This document shows positions 5,727 to 7,617 of a DNA stretch of 7,617 bases, piece by piece. The notes beneath the pieces are model-generated. The model made no database searches. It was not told the DNA's origin and saw only the letters and a program-made list of their open reading frames with translations. The stretch lies in NCBI GenBank assembly GCA_017557085.1, contig JAFZAR010000146.1, forward strand, positions 1 to 7,617, read 5' to 3'. The position numbers and the translations under genes were made by a program. Each line of letters opens with the position of its first letter. Positions within the stretch are counted from its first letter, which is position 1. This DNA is from Verrucomicrobiota bacterium (GTDB lineage Bacteria > Verrucomicrobiota > Verrucomicrobiia > Limisphaerales > UBA1412).

Positions 5727-5760
5727 AAAAAGAGATGCCGCAAATAAGCGGCACTCTCTT
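5727..5760 (-). terminator. Intrinsic terminator of amtB
   Basis: On the minus strand, 13 bases after the amtB stop, GAGA(G)TGCCGC-TTATTT-GCGGCATCTC forms a GC-rich stem of about 10 pairs with one bulged base, followed directly by TTTTTCTCC. Stem, 6-base loop and T-tract fit a Rho-independent terminator and imply that asnA is at least partly transcribed separately. Confidence 0.8.
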
Positions 5761-5772
5761 CGTCATTTCTGT

Positions 5773-7179
5773 TTAATGATGTTTTTTCTCCTTGATTTCC
5801 TTAATATGTTCCTCATATTCTGCCAGTTCACGTTCTCCTATATGAGCGAACCCGTAATGTTCGTCATGCTGTGAGAAGTCCAGCCCGACCCGTTCACTGT
5901 AGGTGGAGACACGCATCGGGATCATGGCATCAATGAGTTTGTACCCCAGCCAGCTCATCACGAACGTATAAACGAACACGATAACGATGGCCAGCAGGTG
6001 AAAGAGGAAAATCACAAAGCCGTCATACGTACCGGCGATCAATCCTTCCTGGATGAAAATGCCCGTCAGCACGGTGCCGAAAATACCGCCGGTGCCGTGT
6101 GTGGGGAATACGTCCAGCGCGTCATCGATCCGGGTATGCGACCGCCAGTAAACGGCGACGTTGCAGATCAGTGTGATAATAAATGAGATAAAGATACTTT
6201 GTCCCACGGTGACATAACCTGCCGAGGGTGTGATGGCGACCAGACCGACCACACAGCCCACAGCCGCGCCCATGGCAGAGGGCTTGCGTCCGCGCAGACA
6301 GTCAAAGAATATCCACGTCATCATTGCCGTGGCCGAGGCGGTGTTCGTGTTCAGAAAGGCTTTCACGGCCTGACCGTCCGCGTGAAGCGAAGATCCCGCG
6401 TTGAATCCGAACCATCCCAGCCAGAGCAGCGCCGCGCCCAGCAGAACAAACGGGATGTTGGCCGGTTCGCTTTTGCGTGTATCCGCTTTACGCCGGCCCA
6501 GAAAGATGGCTCCCGCCAGCGCGGCGATGCCCGAAGAAGCATGGACCACGATGCCGCCGGCGAAGTCGATCACACCCCAGCGGCAGAAGAGTCCTTCCGG
6601 ATGCCAGGTCATGTGTGCCAGCGGGCAGTAGATGACAAAGAAGAAAAAGATCATAAAGAACATATACGCCGAGAAACGCACACGTTCCGCGAAGGATCCC
6701 GTGATCAGCGAGGGAGTGATGATGGCAAACTTCATCTGGAACAAGGCGAACAAGGCCAGCGGGATAGTCGCTCCGCCCAGGATATGCCCCGCCGAAGTCG
6801 TATAGACCGATCCGCCCACATTCTGGAACATCAGGAACGTGAAGGGATTGCCGATGACACCGCCTATATCCTCGCCAAAGCAGAGGGAAAACCCGATGAC
6901 CACCCACAGCACGGAGATCAGCCCCATAGCAATAAAAGATTGGAGCATCGTCGAGATCACATTTTTAGCTCCCACCATTCCGCCATAGAAAAATGACAAA
7001 CCGGGTGTCATCATCAATACGAAAATAGTAGCCGTGATCAGCCAGGCTACATCCGCCGCGGAAATAACCGACCAGTCACAGTCAAAACCGGGTTCCTTCG
7101 CAAAGAGACCCGCCAACGCGATGAGAGTCATCGCCGACATGAGAATCGTCCAACGTTTTTTGATATTAATGTCCTTCAT
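5773..7179 (-). CDS. amtB: Ammonium channel/transporter, Amt/AmtB family
   Basis: Inner-membrane trimeric channel admitting ammonium at low external concentrations. The 468 residues begin with a hydrophobic segment at about 11-27 that may be a cleaved signal, as in E. coli AmtB, then some eleven transmembrane helices between residues about 44 and 420. Family signatures: FFYGGMVGAKNVISTMLQSF (63-82), GSFAERVRFSAY (161-172), DFAGGIVVHASSGIAALAGA (205-224) with the first pore histidine H213, WLGWFGFNAGSS (253-264), and DVFPTHGTGGIFGTVLTGIF (356-375) with the second, H361. The twin-His pair is intact, so it should conduct. The cytoplasmic tail has the usual GLDFSQHDEHYGF (432-444), then an extra charged Glu/Lys segment ending KKHH. 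No glnK (PII) gene adjoins it here, although such pairing is common. The ribosome site before the ATG is weak (TTGGA). Promoter, leader hairpin and terminator are all identifiable, suggesting a monocistronic unit. Confidence 0.97.
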   Translation of the reverse strand: MKDINIKKRWTILMSAMTLIALAGLFAKEPGFDCDWSVISAADVAWLITATIFVLMMTPGLSFFYGGMVGAKNVISTMLQSFIAMGLISVLWVVIGFSLCFGEDIGGVIGNPFTFLMFQNVGGSVYTTSAGHILGGATIPLALFALFQMKFAIITPSLITGSFAERVRFSAYMFFMIFFFFVIYCPLAHMTWHPEGLFCRWGVIDFAGGIVVHASSGIAALAGAIFLGRRKADTRKSEPANIPFVLLGAALLWLGWFGFNAGSSLHADGQAVKAFLNTNTASATAMMTWIFFDCLRGRKPSAMGAAVGCVVGLVAITPSAGYVTVGQSIFISFIITLICNVAVYWRSHTRIDDALDVFPTHGTGGIFGTVLTGIFIQEGLIAGTYDGFVIFLFHLLAIVIVFVYTFVMSWLGYKLIDAMIPMRVSTYSERVGLDFSQHDEHYGFAHIGERELAEYEEHIKEIKEKKHH

Positions 7180-7196
7180 ATTCCAACAACATTAGG

Positions 7197-7244
7197 AGTA
7201 GTTATGAATAATAGATGCTAATTCTTTTTAGTAGCATAACTACT
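7197..7244 (-). promoter_or_regulatory. Inverted repeat at the 5' end of the amtB transcript
   Basis: In the amtB sense strand AGTAGTTATG (7244-7235) is perfectly complementary to CATAACTACT (7206-7197), 28 bases between. A second pair, ATGCTA with TAGCAT (7237-7232 / 7220-7215), shares bases with the first, so only one can form. The predicted transcript start falls at the first base of the repeat. It may be a leader hairpin with two states or an operator. Confidence 0.45.
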
Positions 7245-7251
7245 GAAAAGG

Positions 7252-7280
7252 AGAATAATCATTTTTCCTTCTGATATCAA
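7252..7280 (-). promoter_or_regulatory. Candidate promoter for amtB
   Basis: TTGATA (7280-7275, 5/6) and TATTCT (7257-7252, 4/6) lie 17 bases apart on the minus strand and predict a start near 7245, giving a leader of about 65 bases. A perfect TATAAT also exists at 7295-7290 but has no recognisable -35. No sigma-54 promoter was found. Confidence 0.4.
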
Positions 7281-7330
7281 TAACAAAATATTATAAAATC
7301 AAAATATCGTATGAGAATGAGGCGGAAAAG

Positions 7331-7360
7331 AACCACAGATAAACACAGATTAACACAGAT
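7331..7360. repeat. Three tandem 10-bp repeats (AxxCACAGAT type)
   Basis: Units AACCACAGAT, AAACACAGAT and TAACACAGAT follow each other exactly, sharing CACAGAT and differing only in the first three bases. The 10-bp period places each unit on the same helix face. I recall near-identical CACAGAT/ATCTGTG strings dispersed in intergenic regions of many unrelated bacteria; their origin is unclear to me and the recollection is unverified. Confidence 0.75.
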
Positions 7361-7364
7361 AAAT

Positions 7365-7379
7365 TATTGAATAACAATA
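7365..7379. repeat. Small AT-rich inverted repeat
   Basis: TATTG-AATAA-CAATA is a 5+5 bp inverted repeat between the tandem repeats and the large palindrome. It may be part of the same composite element, or chance in AT-rich sequence. Confidence 0.25.
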
Positions 7380-7385
7380 TGTTTT

Positions 7386-7414
7386 GTAGAGACGCGCGAC
7401 TCGCGCGTCTTTAC
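7386..7414. repeat. 29-bp GC-rich palindrome, REP-like
   Basis: GTAGAGACGCGCGA, a single central C and TCGCGCGTCTTTAC form 14-bp arms with one G-T mismatch; the core GACGCGCGACTCGCGCGTC is a perfect 19-mer. It stands out sharply from AT-rich surroundings. The TAGAGACGC...GCGTCTxTA style is familiar from dispersed palindromic repeats of several phyla. It lacks a T-tract typical of terminators and lies upstream of both flanking genes, so a mobile REP/MITE-type repeat is the better reading. Confidence 0.7.
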
Positions 7415-7459
7415 CATTATATGATCCCTCGCGTTTTTATTTTGTACGGAAATTTAAAT

Positions 7460-7488
7460 TTGCACACCCATAAAATGTATGGTATGTT
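7460..7488 (+). promoter_or_regulatory. Weak candidate promoter for the right-edge gene
   Basis: TTGCAC (7460-7465, 3/6) and TATGTT (7483-7488, 4/6) are 17 bases apart, predicting a start near 7495. This is weak evidence from hexamers alone. Confidence 0.22.
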
Positions 7489-7532
7489 TACTCCCAACAA
7501 CTCTTTTTGGGTGAAGGGTGCAAAGGAGATTT

Positions 7533-7617
7533 ATGACAAAGCAAGATCGCAACATATTGGGAATTTCCTGCCTGGTCGCGGGGACATTATTCACATCATT
7601 AAATATTCAGGCCGCGG
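7533..7617 (+). CDS. Exported protein of unknown function, N-terminal fragment
   Basis: Only the first 28 codons are in the window. A strong ribosome site AAAGGAG (7522-7528) lies four bases before the ATG, the best in the window, which makes the start credible despite the short length. The peptide MTKQDRNILGIS.. carries a polar, charged N-region, a hydrophobic core (LGISCLVAGTLF) and a likely signal peptidase site after NIQA or NIQAA, so the product should be exported. Nothing of the mature protein is visible, so no function can be given. Confidence 0.7.
   Translation, partial: MTKQDRNILGISCLVAGTLFTSLNIQAA

Larger units (their letters stand above)
7180..7532. other. 353-bp gene-free divergent region
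   Basis: No credible coding sequence is seen. From left to right it holds the amtB leader with an inverted repeat, a candidate amtB promoter, a very AT-rich stretch (7265-7320), three 10-bp tandem repeats, a small hairpin, a 29-bp GC-rich palindrome, and a possible promoter plus a good ribosome site for the rightward gene. Confidence 0.7.

Noticed and set aside
6199..6996. Plus-strand open frame opposite amtB
   Set aside because: Composed of Arg/Asp/His/Gln-rich residues expected from antisense of membrane-helix codons; amtB is certain.
7252..7350. Sigma-54 promoter upstream of amtB
   Set aside because: The nearest GG...GC pair (in the segment opposite 7322-7336) has 9 instead of 10 bases between and lacks the rest of the consensus.
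7331..7360. CRISPR array or phage attachment repeat
   Set aside because: Units are only 10 bp with no spacers, and no cas, integrase or tRNA gene is nearby.

Overview
The window is bacterial chromosomal DNA of moderate GC with normal gene density. The best guess at lineage is the Planctomycetes-Verrucomicrobia-Chlamydiae group, most likely Verrucomicrobiota or a relative. This rests on the secreted beta-rich protein at the left edge (YDNFDTP-type N-terminus, degenerate C-terminal repeats ending in a [FY]Y[RK]AV-like strand), on an ECF sigma / zinc-free anti-sigma / DUF3106-like trio, and on gene style. No rRNA or other marker gene is present, so this is inference from memory of families. No tRNA, rRNA, CRISPR array or transposase gene was seen.

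Layout. (1) 1-1049, minus: 5' part of a secreted protein gene running off the left edge. (2) 1050-1245: a compact divergent control region. Two back-to-back promoters have their -35 boxes in the two arms of one inverted repeat, and an 8+8 bp palindrome sits at the predicted start of the rightward transcript. (3) 1246-2181, plus: a cation diffusion facilitator (zinc-type metal-ion efflux) with a Cys-rich tail. Its true start may lie upstream of the first ATG. (4) 4532-2193, minus: a tight three-gene operon of ECF sigma factor, single-pass anti-sigma factor and an exported DUF3106-like protein with a disordered Pro/Gly/charged middle. It converges on the CDF gene with only 11 bp between stop codons. 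(5) 5560-4556, minus: asnA, ammonia-dependent asparagine synthetase, ending 23 bp before the sigma gene. (6) 7179-5773, minus: an AmtB-type ammonium channel with its own intrinsic terminator. (7) 7180-7532: 353 bp without a gene, holding the amtB promoter and hairpin, three 10-bp tandem repeats, a 29-bp REP-like palindrome and a possible promoter for the last gene. (8) 7533 to the right edge, plus: first 28 codons of an exported protein.

How the parts fit. AmtB brings in ammonium and AsnA uses free ammonia to make asparagine, so the pair reads as an ammonium-capture module. The 150 bases between them, in the asnA-sense RNA, carry several perfect complementary segments that can form either nested helices capped by a GAAA tetraloop or a competing helix (or a pseudoknot with it). 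That leader is the strongest candidate here for an undescribed regulatory element. The sigma/anti-sigma/DUF3106 cassette looks like an envelope-sensing unit, and its tight spacing after asnA suggests at least partial co-transcription with it.
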